64,000 nucleotides of DNA from Lactobacillus sp. ESL0791 (GTDB taxonomy: Bacteria; Bacillota; Bacilli; Lactobacillales; Lactobacillaceae): assembly GCF_029433255.1 (NCBI RefSeq), contig NZ_JAQTHU010000001.1, positions 1,178,001 through 1,242,000 on the forward strand, given 5' to 3'. A program made the translations under genes and the position numbers. Shown here in pieces: positions 32,941-43,603 of the stretch. Within the stretch, counting starts at the first letter, position 1, and every line of letters starts with the position of its first letter. Below the pieces are notes generated by a model. That model had not been told where the DNA came from. It saw only the letters and a list, made by a program, of their open reading frames with translations, and ran no database searches.

Positions 32941-33655
32941 AATAATCATCCAAATTGTCTTCGATGACCGAATTCATTTCATCATTAATGTCTTCGAGGT
33001 CAAAGTCGGCCAAATTAATTTCTTCTCCGAGCCACTCTTGCATATCTTCGTCAACTTCACCATTTTCAGCGGCATCCTTATAATCCATCAATCCCCAAAT
33101 TCCGCCAATATCCTCAATAATGCCATAACCCTTACCTTTAATAACTGCAGTTGGAATGATTTGATCAGACTTTTGGCTGAGAATTTTTTCAAGTTTTACC
33201 GTAACTTCCCAGCTATCACCAAAATCATATTCTAATAAAAACTTATCGCCAATTTTCGCTCCGGTTTTAGCTAATTTCGTTGTTCCCGGCTCGTATTCAT
33301 CAGCCGACCGTCCTGACATTTCCAAACCATCCTCAGTATCACAAGGCATTAAGTATTCTGTATCCTGTGTACCAACAAGGGAAGATAGGATATCCAGTAT
33401 TTCGAGCTTATTCTGTGTCTCTGGATCTAACTTTGCCCTGTCTTTAACTTTAATTGCTTTTTGTTTATTTTTATTGCCATTCAAAAATTTTAAAGCAAAA
33501 AGATGATAGCCAGGGGACATGCGAAACATCCCCATTAATGCTTTTGCCAAATAAACCATGTCCTGGTCACCATCAATTAAAAAGCGGCGCCAAATTGGCG
33601 GTTTCGCACCATTTAAATCCGCCCGAAATTGATAAATTTTGCGTGTTTTCATCAT
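32933..33655 (-). CDS. pRiA4b ORF-3-like protein
   Basis: A 240-residue protein of the plasmid pRiA4b ORF-3 family: KTRKIYQFRADLNGAKPPIW at the N-terminus and LLEYDFGDSWEVTVKLEKI plus IEDIGGIWG in the middle, then an acidic C-terminal tail. The family has no firm function. The start is the ATG at 33655 with AGGAG 8 bases upstream; the frame extends to 33742 without a ribosome site. Its stop overlaps trmK, so it heads the trmK, Nif3-like and pepT run. Confidence 0.82.
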   Translation of the reverse strand: MMKTRKIYQFRADLNGAKPPIWRRFLIDGDQDMVYLAKALMGMFRMSPGYHLFALKFLNGNKNKQKAIKVKDRAKLDPETQNKLEILDILSSLVGTQDTEYLMPCDTEDGLEMSGRSADEYEPGTTKLAKTGAKIGDKFLLEYDFGDSWEVTVKLEKILSQKSDQIIPTAVIKGKGYGIIEDIGGIWGLMDYKDAAENGEVDEDMQEWLGEEINLADFDLEDINDEMNSVIEDNLDDYYE

Positions 33656-33833
33656 CGCGTAAACTCCTGCTCTTTTTGTAAAACTATATTTTATGCAGAT
33701 TATAGCATACCGGACAAGAAAAAAACTTCTTATTACCGTCATTGCAACCTTTATTTTATCAGTTCTGCGCCTTACTTTTTCACTCTTTCACATAGAAGTA
33801 ATTATTTATGTGAAGGAGAATGACAGCAAAGTT

Positions 33834-33842
33834 TGCTATAAT
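33834..33842 (+). promoter_or_regulatory. Extended -10 promoter of the NUDIX gene
   Basis: TGC followed by TATAAT, 25 bases before the start at 33867. No convincing -35 box is present, which an extended -10 box can compensate. Confidence 0.45.
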
Positions 33843-33866
33843 GAAATTCAGAAAGCTGGTAATTAG

Positions 33867-34307
33867 ATGAATAGAACCGAACCCGTCACACTGACAAATA
33901 TGTGTATGGTCACCGAAAACGATAAAATTTTAGTCTTAAAGCGCAACGATCCCGGCTGGCCCGGACTAACTTTTCCCGGCGGTCATGTTGAAGCCCACGA
34001 ATCTTTTCATGATTCTGTAGTTCGTGAAATAAAGGAAGAAACAGGTCTCACTATCAAAAATCCTAAACTAGTTGGCATCAAACAATTTTATGACAGTGCC
34101 GATCACCGTTATCTTGTTCTTTTCTATATCGCTAATGAATTTACAGGAACATTGACCGCTTCTGATGAAGGCGCGCTAACTTGGATGACCAAAGATGAGC
34201 TGGAACATCATCAGCTTGCCCATAACTTTGACCATGACCTGCCTTTATATTTTAATAAAAATCTGAGCGAGCATATCTTAGACGGCAAACGAGATGAATT
34301 ATTTTAA
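33867..34307 (+). CDS. NUDIX hydrolase
   Basis: A 146-residue protein with a complete NUDIX box (GGHVEAHESFHDSVVREI then KEETGL, about residues 36-59). It hydrolyses a nucleoside diphosphate linked to another group; the CMVTENDKILVL start resembles 8-oxo-dGTP diphosphatases of lactic acid bacteria, but the substrate is not certain. It is a single-gene unit, convergent with rpoD and sharing its terminator. Confidence 0.88.
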   Translation: MNRTEPVTLTNMCMVTENDKILVLKRNDPGWPGLTFPGGHVEAHESFHDSVVREIKEETGLTIKNPKLVGIKQFYDSADHRYLVLFYIANEFTGTLTASDEGALTWMTKDELEHHQLAHNFDHDLPLYFNKNLSEHILDGKRDELF

Positions 34308-34313
34308 TCGCTA

Positions 34314-34343
34314 TAAAAAAACGAGCTTTCAAGCTCGTTTTTA
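34314..34343. terminator. Bidirectional terminator between NUDIX gene and rpoD
   Basis: AAAACGAGCTT and AAGCTCGTTTT form a strong stem with a three-base loop, and A/T runs lie on both sides. Confidence 0.88.
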
Positions 34344-34346
34344 TGA

Positions 34347-35468
34347 TTAATCTAAAAAATCACGCAATTGATTTGACCGGCTCGGATGCCGCAGCTTACG
34401 CAGTGCCTTGGCCTCAATTTGCCGGATCCGTTCGCGCGTAACGCCAAAAACTTTACCAACTTCTTCTAAGGTGCGCGTGCGTCCATCATCAAGACCAAAT
34501 CGCAGACGCAACACATTTTCTTCACGGTCAGTTAAGGTGTCAAGTACTTCTTCCAGCTGCTCCTTGAGCATTTCGTAAGAAGCGTGTTGTTCGGGACTAG
34601 TTGCATCCTTATCCTTGATAAAGTCACCTAAATGGGAATCGTCTTCTTCACCAATTGGTGTTTCCAGCGAAACGGGTTCTTGAGAAATCTTCATGATATC
34701 CCGCACCTTGCTCGTCGGCATATCCATTTCCGCACCGATTTCTTCCGGCGTTGGTTCCCGCCCCAGATCCTGCAGCAACTGCCGCTGAATGCGGATCAGC
34801 TTATTAATGGTTTCCACCATGTGCACCGGGATCCTGATTGTCCGTGCCTGATCGGCAATAGCGCGGGTGATTGCTTGCCTGATCCACCAGGTTGCATAGG
34901 TTGAAAACTTGAAGCCTAAGCTATAGTCAAACTTGTCGACAGCCTTCATCAGGCCCATATTGCCTTCCTGGATCAAATCCAAAAATGACATGCCCCGGCC
35001 AACGTAACGCTTGGCAATTGAAACAACAAGCCGCAGGTTGGCTTCCGCCAATTCTTGCTTCGCTTCCTCATCACCAGACTCGATTCGTTTTGCCAGTGTG
35101 ATTTCCTGATCAGCATTCAGCAGGGGTACACGGCCGATTTCCTTTAAGTACATCCGGACAGGATCATTCATACGGACGCTTGAAGGGGCCGACATATCCT
35201 TTAATTCTGCCTTTTCAACATCTTTTTGCTTCTTTAATGCTAGCTTTGAAGGATTGCCTTCTTCATCAACGATGCTAATGCCATTATCTTCAAATTCTTG
35301 AACTAGCTGGTCAACAGCCTTGCCTTCAAGTTTATAAGGTTCAATCAGTTTGGCAGTAAAATCAGTTTCGGTAATTGCCTTATCCTTTTTTACTTCTTTA
35401 ACGACTTTCTTGACCATCTTATCCAAAGATAGCATATTATTCTTTTCGGTAGTATTTTCGCCTGCCAC
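34347..35468 (-). CDS. rpoD: Primary sigma factor of RNA polymerase
   Basis: A 373-residue sigma-70 protein. Region 1.1-like N-terminus, region 1.2 ([16 protein letters not shown]), region 2 ([33 protein letters not shown]), region 3 ([14 protein letters not shown]) and region 4.2 ([20 protein letters not shown]) are all intact. The start is GTG at 35468, one base overlapping the dnaG stop, with AAGGGGG upstream. The dnaG-rpoD pairing is the conserved macromolecular-synthesis arrangement. Confidence 0.97.
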   Translation of the reverse strand: MAGENTTEKNNMLSLDKMVKKVVKEVKKDKAITETDFTAKLIEPYKLEGKAVDQLVQEFEDNGISIVDEEGNPSKLALKKQKDVEKAELKDMSAPSSVRMNDPVRMYLKEIGRVPLLNADQEITLAKRIESGDEEAKQELAEANLRLVVSIAKRYVGRGMSFLDLIQEGNMGLMKAVDKFDYSLGFKFSTYATWWIRQAITRAIADQARTIRIPVHMVETINKLIRIQRQLLQDLGREPTPEEIGAEMDMPTSKVRDIMKISQEPVSLETPIGEEDDSHLGDFIKDKDATSPEQHASYEMLKEQLEEVLDTLTDREENVLRLRFGLDDGRTRTLEEVGKVFGVTRERIRQIEAKALRKLRHPSRSNQLRDFLD

Positions 35469-37282
35469 TAAAAAGCCCCCTTCTGCCCTTGAGTTCTCTT
35501 TAATTGTAAAATTTTCCGGGTAATGTTGATTATTGTGTCATTATCGTCTTTGCGTTTTGCGTCCTGTAAGTTGCGCATAAGCTCGTCAATTTGTGAATCA
35601 ATTTTACGCATCTGCAAAGCCCTAACTTGTTCGTCAATCTCACGTTCAGAGTAATCCTTGGGCATATTTATCATTTCAGCACTTACTATTATACCTTGAA
35701 GTTGCTCAGGAATAAAATCTAAGAAACTATTTATTGATTGATCTTCATGACTTTCAATAAATTTTAACCATAATTCAGCTAGTTGGGCATAATCCTGATC
35801 CGGGAAAAGAAATTTCTTTTCCAGCAAATAGTCACGTGCATGTTCAGAATGGATAAAGAGGTAGAGCAGCCGTGTTTGCACAGGATCATTTTTTTCGGTT
35901 TCTTTGTCAACCACCGGAATGCTGGTGTCTTCAAGCTCCGGTTCCGGATATGGATTACGGTTCTTGTGCTGAGCCGCTGTCCGCAACCGGCGAATTTGGC
36001 GCGTGAGGTTTACCTTCAGCGAATCGCGCGAGACATTCTGCTCATTAGCCACCTTATCCAAATAGAGATCCTGTTCAACCGGATTGGGTAACTTGGCAAT
36101 TTGTTTAATTGCTTCATCCAAATACAAAATTTTTTCCCGGTCATTGTCAAGGTTATATTTTTGCTCTAAACGTTTTAAGAAAAAGTCGGTTGCGGTATAC
36201 GCACCCTTTACCTCATCCTGATACTTTTCTGCACCGTACTTTTTAACATATTCATCCGGATCCAATTTTTCGGGTAAAACTACAATCCCTAAGTTAAAAC
36301 TGCCTGTCTGCTCAAACATTTGTGCAGCTCGCTCTTCTGCGTGCACTCCCGGATCATCGCCATCATAATTAATAATAATATTATTGGTAATTCGCTTGAG
36401 CATGTAAACCTGTTGGTCGGTCAAACTCGTGCCCATTGAGGCAATCCCGGACCTAATCCCCGCCTTATAAGCAGCAATCACATCCATATAGCCTTCATAC
36501 AAAACCAGATGGCCTTCACTTCTAGCGGCCTTTTTTGCTTCAGCAAAGTGAAATAAAACTTTTGATTTAGTAAAAAGCTCAGTTTCCGGACTGTTTACAT
36601 ATTTCGCAATTGTTTTGTCGTCGGAAAGACGCCGCCCAGAAAAGCCGATCACATAGCCGCTCTCGTTTCCTAAAGGAAACATTAGACGGTCACGAAAACG
36701 GTCAAACAACCGCCCATCCTTGCTTTCAACAAATAAACCACTTTTAACAAGGTCTTCCTCAGTATATTTTTTTTGCTGCAAATACATCAATAGCAGGTTA
36801 TCTTGCCTGGGTGCGTAACCAATCTGAAAATGTTCAAGCAACTCATCAGACAAACCGCGTTTCCTTGCATACTTAAGCCCGCGCTGCCCCGCATTTGTCG
36901 TTGTCAAAACCCGTTGATAAAATTTAACTGCATCCTGGTGCAAGCGAATCATACTATTGGCAACAGGATTTTTTTGAGTAAAACTTGCATCCATCTCAAT
37001 GTGAGCAAATTCGGCAGCTCGTTGAACACTCTCAGGAAAAGTCAAATTTTCCTTGTACATCAAAAACTTAAAAACATTGCCGCCTTTGCCGCAACCAAAG
37101 CACTTAAAAAATTGTTTATCCTCGTTGACTGTAAATGACGGGGTCTTTTCTTGATGAAAAGGGCAAAGACCGGTATAGTCTTTACCCTTTTTTTCAAGTG
37201 AAACATACTGACTAATCACATCAACGATATTAACGTTTGACCGTACCTTATTAATAAAATCTTCGGGAATTAAGCCAGCCAA
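35468..37282 (-). CDS. dnaG: DNA primase
   Basis: Makes RNA primers at the replication fork. It is 604 residues: CHC2 zinc finger ([17 protein letters not shown] ... [13 protein letters not shown]), the Toprim core ([26 protein letters not shown]) and a C-terminal helicase-binding region. The start chosen is TTG at 37282 ([13 protein letters not shown]), because AGGTGA lies about 6 bases upstream; a GTG at 37291 is part of that same ribosome site. Operon: glyQ-glyS-dnaG-rpoD. Confidence 0.95.
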   Translation of the reverse strand: MAGLIPEDFINKVRSNVNIVDVISQYVSLEKKGKDYTGLCPFHQEKTPSFTVNEDKQFFKCFGCGKGGNVFKFLMYKENLTFPESVQRAAEFAHIEMDASFTQKNPVANSMIRLHQDAVKFYQRVLTTTNAGQRGLKYARKRGLSDELLEHFQIGYAPRQDNLLLMYLQQKKYTEEDLVKSGLFVESKDGRLFDRFRDRLMFPLGNESGYVIGFSGRRLSDDKTIAKYVNSPETELFTKSKVLFHFAEAKKAARSEGHLVLYEGYMDVIAAYKAGIRSGIASMGTSLTDQQVYMLKRITNNIIINYDGDDPGVHAEERAAQMFEQTGSFNLGIVVLPEKLDPDEYVKKYGAEKYQDEVKGAYTATDFFLKRLEQKYNLDNDREKILYLDEAIKQIAKLPNPVEQDLYLDKVANEQNVSRDSLKVNLTRQIRRLRTAAQHKNRNPYPEPELEDTSIPVVDKETEKNDPVQTRLLYLFIHSEHARDYLLEKKFLFPDQDYAQLAELWLKFIESHEDQSINSFLDFIPEQLQGIIVSAEMINMPKDYSEREIDEQVRALQMRKIDSQIDELMRNLQDAKRKDDNDTIINITRKILQLKRTQGQKGAF

Positions 37283-37303
37283 ATGTATCACCTACTTTTG
37301 AAT

Positions 37304-39370
37304 TTATTTAATAACCAACTTACTCAAATCACCCAAGCGGTGAGCCAAGTCACTTACGCTGCTTAGCTGGGCTAGGCGGTTATTCTTAATCTTTTCATCT
37401 TTCGCCATAATCATATTAGTTTCAAAATACTGATCGATCACCGGCTGCAATTGAACGAAGCCTTCATAAAGGTCAGCAAGCTTAACCGCCTGCTGCAGGC
37501 TGTCAATTCCGGCAGCCAATTCCTTCTCACTATCATTTTCAAATAGTTCTGGAGCAACCTTTGCTGTACCCTTGTATTTGGCCTGTTTCAGAATATTGTT
37601 TATGCGCGTTAAACTTTCGACAACCGGCCGGAATTTCTCATCATCATGGTGCAGTTGCAAGACATTGGCCGCCGCCAAAATTTGAATCGGATCCTGCTGA
37701 CTTGAGGCAAGCACGGCATCAATCACATCATACTTAAAGTTATTCTTTTGTAGGTATTGCTTAATTCGGTCACGGATAAACAGAGCAATTTCTTGATCTT
37801 GACTTGTAGTTTTCGGCAATTTAGCCGCAGTTTTGCCTTCAACAGCATTGACTAATTCAGGTAAAACCATATTAAAGGCCAGTGACCATTTCTGCTTAAG
37901 CAAAATGCGCACGATGCCGTAAGCATAGCGCCGTAAAGCATACGGATCATTAGACGAGCTCGGAATCATCCCTGCAGCGAAAAATGTAATAATTGTATCG
38001 AGTTTATCAGCAACCGATAACAGTGCTCCAACCTCAGTTCCCGGCAATTCTCCCTCGGAAGTCGTCGGCATGTAGTGTTCCTTGATGGCAACTGCTACAT
38101 TTTCATTCTCACCGGCAAGGCGGGCATAATGCATCCCCATCACACCCTGAAGTTCAGCAAATTCGCCCACCATTTGGGTAACTAAATCAAATTTATATAG
38201 CTCACTTGCACGGTCAAAGTCGCTGACTACTTGATCATCCAGCTGCCATTTCTTCGCTAAAAAATCACCGATGATACGAACGCGCTGAGTTTTTTCGGCC
38301 ATTGAACCGATCTTATCGTGGAAGGAAACATTTTTAAGGCGCTCAACAAAGTGACTCAGCGGATATTTGCGATCCTCATCGTAGAAGAACTGGGCATCAT
38401 CTAAACGGGCAACCAGAACTTTTTCATTACCCGAAATAACATTGTCAAGATAATCCTTATTACCATTGCGGACGGCAATAAAATGATTGATCAATTTGCC
38501 GTTTTGGTCATAAACTTCAAAGTAGCGTTGATTATCTTTCATCGAGGTAATCAAAACTTCCTTAGGCATCTGCAAATACTTTTCTGCAAAGGAACCCGCA
38601 AAAACCGTCGGATATTCAACTAGGTTAGTAACTTCTTCAAGCAGGCTTTTATCCAGATTGACTTGCCAATTATTTTTCGCAGCCAACTTATTAATCTGAT
38701 CAACAATCATTTCCTGCCGCTCGTCACTATCGGCAATCACAAATTGGTCTTTCAGGGCATCTTCATAGTCGTCGGCAGCAGCTAGCACAACGGAATCACC
38801 TAAAAACCGGTGACCTTCTGTCTTGCGGCCAGCAGTAATATCTAAAATTTTGACGGGAATAACGTCACTGCCAAACAATGACACCAGCCAGTGAATTGGG
38901 CGCACAAATTCAAACTCATTTGAGTCCCAGCGCATTTTGGTCGGAAAAGTCATCGCCTTGATAATGTCACTCATTCCCAGCAAAATATCGCTTGCCAGTT
39001 TACCTTCTTTTTGGACGTGAACATAGGCATATTCCGTGCCTTTTAGCTCCTGAAAATAAATATCATCAGTGGTCATCCCCTGGCCGCGAGCAAAACCCTC
39101 TGCAGCCTTAGTCCATTTGCCATCCTGATCTTGGGCAATCTTTTTTGCTGGTCCCTTTTTCACTTCGTCAATATCAGCCTGTTTTTCAGCCAAATCTTCG
39201 ACCAAAATCGTTAACCGCCGCGGCGTGGAATAAGTTTTAATGTCCTTAAATTTTAAGCCATTTTCCTTTAAATACTTCTTGGTCCGGTCTGCTAACTGGC
39301 GCACACTGCGCAAAACAACGTGAGCCGGCATTTCTTCTGTGCCAATTTCAAATAAATAGTCTTTAGTCAT
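37304..39370 (-). CDS. glyS: Glycyl-tRNA synthetase beta subunit
   Basis: A 688-residue beta subunit of the alpha2-beta2 glycyl-tRNA synthetase. Family features: [13 protein letters not shown] at the N-terminus, [31 protein letters not shown] and [21 protein letters not shown] stretches, and an anticodon-binding C-terminus. The ATG at 39370 overlaps the glyQ stop by 8 bases; a TTG at 39376 is less likely. It is controlled by the glyQ T-box. Confidence 0.96.
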   Translation of the reverse strand: MTKDYLFEIGTEEMPAHVVLRSVRQLADRTKKYLKENGLKFKDIKTYSTPRRLTILVEDLAEKQADIDEVKKGPAKKIAQDQDGKWTKAAEGFARGQGMTTDDIYFQELKGTEYAYVHVQKEGKLASDILLGMSDIIKAMTFPTKMRWDSNEFEFVRPIHWLVSLFGSDVIPVKILDITAGRKTEGHRFLGDSVVLAAADDYEDALKDQFVIADSDERQEMIVDQINKLAAKNNWQVNLDKSLLEEVTNLVEYPTVFAGSFAEKYLQMPKEVLITSMKDNQRYFEVYDQNGKLINHFIAVRNGNKDYLDNVISGNEKVLVARLDDAQFFYDEDRKYPLSHFVERLKNVSFHDKIGSMAEKTQRVRIIGDFLAKKWQLDDQVVSDFDRASELYKFDLVTQMVGEFAELQGVMGMHYARLAGENENVAVAIKEHYMPTTSEGELPGTEVGALLSVADKLDTIITFFAAGMIPSSSNDPYALRRYAYGIVRILLKQKWSLAFNMVLPELVNAVEGKTAAKLPKTTSQDQEIALFIRDRIKQYLQKNNFKYDVIDAVLASSQQDPIQILAAANVLQLHHDDEKFRPVVESLTRINNILKQAKYKGTAKVAPELFENDSEKELAAGIDSLQQAVKLADLYEGFVQLQPVIDQYFETNMIMAKDEKIKNNRLAQLSSVSDLAHRLGDLSKLVIK

Positions 39371-40280
39371 TTTCAAGACCTACTTTCTTATCTTCTGCAT
39401 TTTTCAAAAGTGGAAAACCGCGCTTTTCCCGTTCTTCAACAAAGCTAACCGCCACTTCATGCGCCAAGTTTCTGATTCGTGCTAAATAACCGGCACGTTC
39501 GGTTACAGAAACCGCACCGCGTGCATCTAACAAATTAAATGTGTGCGAACATTTAAGGATGTAATCGTAGGCAGGATGAACCAGGTTTTGGCTCAGCAGG
39601 CGTTTTGCCGTTTTTTCATAATCATTAAACAGATTGAGCAAATTTTCTTGGTTTGATTCTTCAAACGCATATTTGGAATGCTCGTATTCGGGTTCCTTAA
39701 AGATGTCACGGTAAAGGACGCCATTGCCCCATTCCAAATCATAGACAGAGTCGACTTCTTGAATGTACGAGGCCAGCCGCTCAACGCCATAAGTGATTTC
39801 ACTCATCGTCGGTTTAACGTCAAGCTCACCGACAACTTGGAAATAAGTAAACTGGCTGACTTCCATTCCGTCAAGCCAAACTTCCCAACCAACACCGGCA
39901 CAGCCCATTGACGGATTTTCCCAGTTATCTTCAACGAAGCGAATATCATGTTCCAGCGGATCAATCCCCAAAACGCGCAAACTGTCCAAATAGTATTGCT
40001 GAATATCTTCTGGTGCCGGCTTAATCACAACCTGAAACTGGTGGTGTTGGAATAAGCGGTTAGGATTATCACCATAACGTCCATCGGCTGGCCGTCTTGA
40101 TGGTTCAACGTAACATGCTGCCCACGGCTCCGGACCAACCGCACGTAAAAAGGTATACGGGCTCATTGTGCCTGCACCCTTTTCAACGTCATAGGAAGGC
40201 ATAATCATGCAGCCTTTAGAAGACCAAAATTGTTCCAATTTAAAAATTATATCTTGAATAGTTAGTTTTTTTTCTGTCAT
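39363..40280 (-). CDS. glyQ: Glycyl-tRNA synthetase alpha subunit
   Basis: The catalytic class II subunit, 305 residues: [18 protein letters not shown], then [19 protein letters not shown] and [20 protein letters not shown] (motif 2 region). The start is the ATG at 40280 behind GGGAGGAAAG. The same frame is open further upstream, but that part lies in the T-box leader and is not translated protein. Confidence 0.97.
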   Translation of the reverse strand: MTEKKLTIQDIIFKLEQFWSSKGCMIMPSYDVEKGAGTMSPYTFLRAVGPEPWAACYVEPSRRPADGRYGDNPNRLFQHHQFQVVIKPAPEDIQQYYLDSLRVLGIDPLEHDIRFVEDNWENPSMGCAGVGWEVWLDGMEVSQFTYFQVVGELDVKPTMSEITYGVERLASYIQEVDSVYDLEWGNGVLYRDIFKEPEYEHSKYAFEESNQENLLNLFNDYEKTAKRLLSQNLVHPAYDYILKCSHTFNLLDARGAVSVTERAGYLARIRNLAHEVAVSFVEEREKRGFPLLKNAEDKKVGLEND

Positions 40281-40289
40281 TTGTCTTTC

Positions 40290-40500
40290 CTCCCGCATCA
40301 GACCATAAAAAAAGCCTATGCAAAACTTGCATAGGGACGAATTCACATCGCGGTTCCACCCTAATTCAGGAATCACTGACTCCTGCTCTTAATTAGGCTT
40401 GACTAAGGGTACCTTTTTCTAGGTGTTCTTTTCACCGTGACAACACTCGCTAAACTAGTACTTTTCTTAAATCCCTATTCTTGTCAAAATCTGCTACTAT
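40290..40500 (-). ncRNA. T-box leader of glyQS
   Basis: The minus strand carries the T-box core AGGGTGGAACCGCG (complement of 40349-40362), which pairs with the tRNA acceptor end. It is followed by a terminator hairpin (CCTATGCAAG/TTTGCATAGG) and a T-run at about 40308-40336. Uncharged tRNA-Gly is expected to favour the antiterminator. A GGT followed by A on the 3' side of the long upstream stem is a possible specifier codon, but I could not fold it with certainty. Confidence 0.9.
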
Positions 40501-40551
40501 TTTATCACATAAAAGCAAGTTAACCAATGGCTTGATTAGGTAAATTTCAAG

Positions 40552-41166
40552 TCAAATGTTACTTAGCTTCTGTAAATAGAGATGATAGCCATTAGAGGTA
40601 ACATAAGGTTTAACAGATATATCTCCGTTACGAAGCAAAACTTGGCTAAAACCACAACTAGTATAAAATTTCTGAATATGCGGTTCATTTCTCGCTTCAA
40701 GATATAAAACAGTACCGCCTAATACTTCCCATGCTTTTTTAATAGTAGCATATGCGATTGAAAGTAGTTCTTTACCAGTAATCAACTGTTGACTTTGGTA
40801 ACAGTTATTTTTGCTAAATTGTCCTAATAAAATCGAATTAATAACATAATTATCACGTTCTGACTTATAACCAATCGGTAATAATTTGCGTTTAACTCCA
40901 CTAGAGAGTTTATTCCAGTCCTTCTTTTTAACGATTAAAGGTTTGCCAGAAATTGCAAAGTAACCAACTAAAACCTCTGTGTTTTTGTATTGGGTAAACA
41001 CTAGTGTCGTACGAGATAATCCTATTTTTTCAAATTGTATTGCTTTCTGTTTTAAAAAATTTTCGACATCTTTATCCAGACTACTAAAATTTTCAAAAAA
41101 GCTCTTAATATTTTCTTGAGAATACTCGTTAAGCAAACTATTTAAAGTTACAACGTCAAAAGCCAT
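40552..41166 (-). CDS. GNAT-family acetyltransferase-like protein
   Basis: A 204-residue protein whose C-terminal two thirds match the GNAT fold: the beta4 and acetyl-CoA loop region ITGKELLSIAYATIKKAW, then LYLEARNEPHIQKFYTSCGF, the standard closing motif. The N-terminal 60 residues are not recognised. It starts 5 bases after a 61-residue gene on the same strand. The pair sits between glyQ and recO, which are neighbours in many relatives, so it looks like an inserted accessory module. A toxin or modification role is an inference only. Confidence 0.72.
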   Translation of the reverse strand: MAFDVVTLNSLLNEYSQENIKSFFENFSSLDKDVENFLKQKAIQFEKIGLSRTTLVFTQYKNTEVLVGYFAISGKPLIVKKKDWNKLSSGVKRKLLPIGYKSERDNYVINSILLGQFSKNNCYQSQQLITGKELLSIAYATIKKAWEVLGGTVLYLEARNEPHIQKFYTSCGFSQVLLRNGDISVKPYVTSNGYHLYLQKLSNI

Positions 41167-41170
41167 ATCA

Positions 41171-41356
41171 CTATGATTTCTTTTGAAATACTGAATCGAA
41201 TTTTAATTTCATTTTGTTTGGCTCGGTAAATCTATAGTAATTAACAGGCTTATTATTCACTAAATTTACTTTTCTTGTACTATTTAAAGCATTTAATAAA
41301 GCATTTGCGGCATTAGTATCAAAAGTAAATTCTGACTGAAAACTTTTTGTAGCCAT
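41171..41356 (-). CDS. Small protein paired with the GNAT gene
   Basis: A 61-residue protein, basic and polar, beginning MATKSFQSEFTFDTNAANAL. No domain was recognised. AGGGGAG precedes the ATG. It is immediately upstream of and surely co-transcribed with the GNAT gene. Size, position and pairing would fit an antitoxin or partner protein, but nothing in the sequence proves it. Confidence 0.65.
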   Translation of the reverse strand: MATKSFQSEFTFDTNAANALLNALNSTRKVNLVNNKPVNYYRFTEPNKMKLKFDSVFQKKS

Positions 41357-41379
41357 AATTTCACTCCCCTAAAATCTAC

Positions 41380-41409
41380 TATACATAATATACTACACGC
41401 TTACGTCAA
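41380..41409 (-). promoter_or_regulatory. Possible promoter of the GNAT module
   Basis: Minus strand TTGACG (41404-41409) followed after 16-17 bases by a TATGTA/TATAGT-like -10 region within repetitive TAGTATA sequence. It overlaps the end of recO, so the module can be transcribed separately. Confidence 0.4.
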
Positions 41410-42170
41410 TTATCACAATCAAATAATTTTAATTCGTCAAGAAACTTTTTGGTTTTAAGATTCAAATCAATTGTTTCCAAATAAATGCGGTCAATCACCC
41501 TTCTTGTTGCTTTTTTGGTTTCATTATTAACCTTAATTGCACCCAGCCGTTCAAGCGGCAGTAAACCAATAGTTCTTAGCACCGCGGTTTCCTTCGGCTT
41601 TAAATGCAAACGGCTAGTTTGAGTATAAAAATGATCGCTGCAAATAATCCCGCCAAGTTTAATCGAATAATCAAACTCACCCTGCCTTTTTCCGCAGATC
41701 AGGCAACACTTTAACTGTGGCTCTACTCCGTATGCCGCTAGCAGCTGCATCTGAACGATTTGGGTGATCATTTCCGGATCTGCATCAGCATCAATCTTAA
41801 CTAAGGCATTCCAGATAAGATCATAATACTTGCCCAGGTTTTGGTATTCCAAAAAAGCATGATCAAGTAAATCCAGAATAAAGGACGCATAGGCATTTTT
41901 TGCTAAGTCCATGTATAAAGATGCAAACTGCTTCACATCCTTATATGTCCGCAAACTGCTAATTCCATGACCGCTGGTATTGATGATATACGTGCCATAG
42001 GAAAAATTCATGGCCGCCGCACTAAGCTTTGATTTTGGTTTCAGTGCGCCGCGAACCAGCACTGTGACAATACCCACTTCCTTAGTCATGATTTTAATTA
42101 GCAAGCTTGCTTCCTGATATTTCTGGCGTTTAAAAACAACGCCCTGAACTTCTTTCAGTTCACGCGCCAT
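41406..42170 (-). CDS. recO: DNA repair protein RecO
   Basis: Helps load RecA at single-stranded gaps. It is 254 residues: an OB-fold N-terminus ([20 protein letters not shown]) and a helical C-terminus with a zinc-binding type cluster [12 protein letters not shown]. It starts directly after the era stop (era ends at 42171), the usual order. Confidence 0.93.
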   Translation of the reverse strand: MARELKEVQGVVFKRQKYQEASLLIKIMTKEVGIVTVLVRGALKPKSKLSAAAMNFSYGTYIINTSGHGISSLRTYKDVKQFASLYMDLAKNAYASFILDLLDHAFLEYQNLGKYYDLIWNALVKIDADADPEMITQIVQMQLLAAYGVEPQLKCCLICGKRQGEFDYSIKLGGIICSDHFYTQTSRLHLKPKETAVLRTIGLLPLERLGAIKVNNETKKATRRVIDRIYLETIDLNLKTKKFLDELKLFDCDN

Positions 42171-43079
42171 CTACGATAAGTCCTTTTGATCATAACCAAT
42201 CTGCTTCAAAAAGCCTGGGTCGGAGCGCCAATTGTGTTGAACCTTAACCCACAACTGCAGGTTCACCCGTTCACCAAGTAAATCCTCAATTTGCTTGCGG
42301 GCACTAATCCCAATCTGCTTGAGCATTTTACCGCCCCTGCCGATGATAATCCCCTTTTGCCCATCCTTTTCAACATAGATAGTTGCTTCAATTCTGCGTT
42401 TACCTTTGACATGTTCGTCCATACGCTCAACTTTAACGGCGGTTGCATGCGGTACTTCCTGAGCGGTTAATTTAAGAATTTGCTCCCGAATTAATTCACT
42501 AACCAAAAAGTATTCCGGACGATCGGTAATCTGCTCGGGATCATAGTATTCCGGGCCTTCCGGCAGATATTTAGCTAATGAGTCTAATAAGTCGCTAATG
42601 CCAATTCCCTTAGTTGCTGAGATTGGCAAAAATTCTTTGAAATTACCAATCTTACGGTAGGAATCGATAATCGGTAACAAACTATTGGGACTAACTTGAT
42701 CAACTTTATTAATTAGCAAAAAAATAGGGACTTTAACCTTTTTCAATAAATTAGCAATATATTCGTCGCCTTTACCAATTTTTTCCGGTTCCACCATAAA
42801 TAAAACCAAATCAACTTCGTTTAAGCTAGAAAGGCTGGCTTTATCCATGTAATCATCAAGCTTGACATGCGGCTTAAAAATACCTGGAGTATCAACAAAA
42901 ATCACCTGCAGATTATCTGCCGTGTAGATTCCCGAAATTTTATTCCGCGTTGTTTGCGGCTTATTAGAAGTAATCGCAACTTTTTGCCCGACCAAACAAT
43001 TCATTAACGTTGACTTGCCAACATTCGGCCGCCCAACTAGGGCAACAAAACCCGATTTTCTACTTTTAGTTTCCGTCAT
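42171..43079 (-). CDS. era: GTPase Era
   Basis: A 302-residue ribosome assembly GTPase that binds 16S rRNA. G1 [10 protein letters not shown]3 DTPGIF, G4 NKVD, then a C-terminal KH domain ([18 protein letters not shown]). It overlaps ybeY by one base. No dgkA or cdd gene lies between ybeY and era, unlike in some Bacilli. Confidence 0.97.
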   Translation of the reverse strand: MTETKSRKSGFVALVGRPNVGKSTLMNCLVGQKVAITSNKPQTTRNKISGIYTADNLQVIFVDTPGIFKPHVKLDDYMDKASLSSLNEVDLVLFMVEPEKIGKGDEYIANLLKKVKVPIFLLINKVDQVSPNSLLPIIDSYRKIGNFKEFLPISATKGIGISDLLDSLAKYLPEGPEYYDPEQITDRPEYFLVSELIREQILKLTAQEVPHATAVKVERMDEHVKGKRRIEATIYVEKDGQKGIIIGRGGKMLKQIGISARKQIEDLLGERVNLQLWVKVQHNWRSDPGFLKQIGYDQKDLS

Positions 43080-43603
43080 TATTTTCCTCTGCCTTCATCC
43101 AGTTGATCAGCATGCAGCGGCAAGCCGTATTCTTCTAATACCTTACCTTGAACTGCAAACATTTTCTTTGCTTCATCTGGCTCAATATGGTCATAGCCAT
43201 TTAAATGTAAAAAGCCATGAACAATTGTATAACCAAATTCGCGGTCAAAGCCTGTGTCATATTCTTGACTGTGCCGCTTAATCACACTGAGACACATAAA
43301 CAGGTCGCCAATATCTTCTTGAAAATCCGGTTCCGCAGCAAACGAAGCCAAATCAAGCTGGTCTTCACCATCTTCAATTGCAAAGGAAATAACATCAGTT
43401 GGTCGGTTTTTGTCACGATATTCTTTATTAATCGTTTGGCTTTCATCCTCATCAACAAAGTTGATGCTGAGTTCAAGATTATTATCCTTGCCAATTTCTT
43501 TTTTAGCTAACAGCAACAAATCCATGATCCATTTCTGCCAATCACGCTGGGAATCATTTAAAAAACCAGTTTTGTCATTATATGTAATTTCAATTGGCTC
43601 CAT
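43079..43603 (-). CDS. ybeY: Endoribonuclease YbeY
   Basis: A 174-residue zinc endoribonuclease for rRNA maturation and ribosome quality control. The metal site [11 protein letters not shown] (His-x3-His-x5-His) is intact near residue 137, preceded by [12 protein letters not shown]. The N-terminal 20 residues are slightly longer than in many homologues. It directly follows the phoH stop. Confidence 0.95.
   Translation of the reverse strand: MEPIEITYNDKTGFLNDSQRDWQKWIMDLLLLAKKEIGKDNNLELSINFVDEDESQTINKEYRDKNRPTDVISFAIEDGEDQLDLASFAAEPDFQEDIGDLFMCLSVIKRHSQEYDTGFDREFGYTIVHGFLHLNGYDHIEPDEAKKMFAVQGKVLEEYGLPLHADQLDEGRGK

Noticed and set aside
40281..40376. N-terminal extension of glyQ
   Set aside because: This part of the frame lies in the T-box terminator and antiterminator, which is leader RNA.
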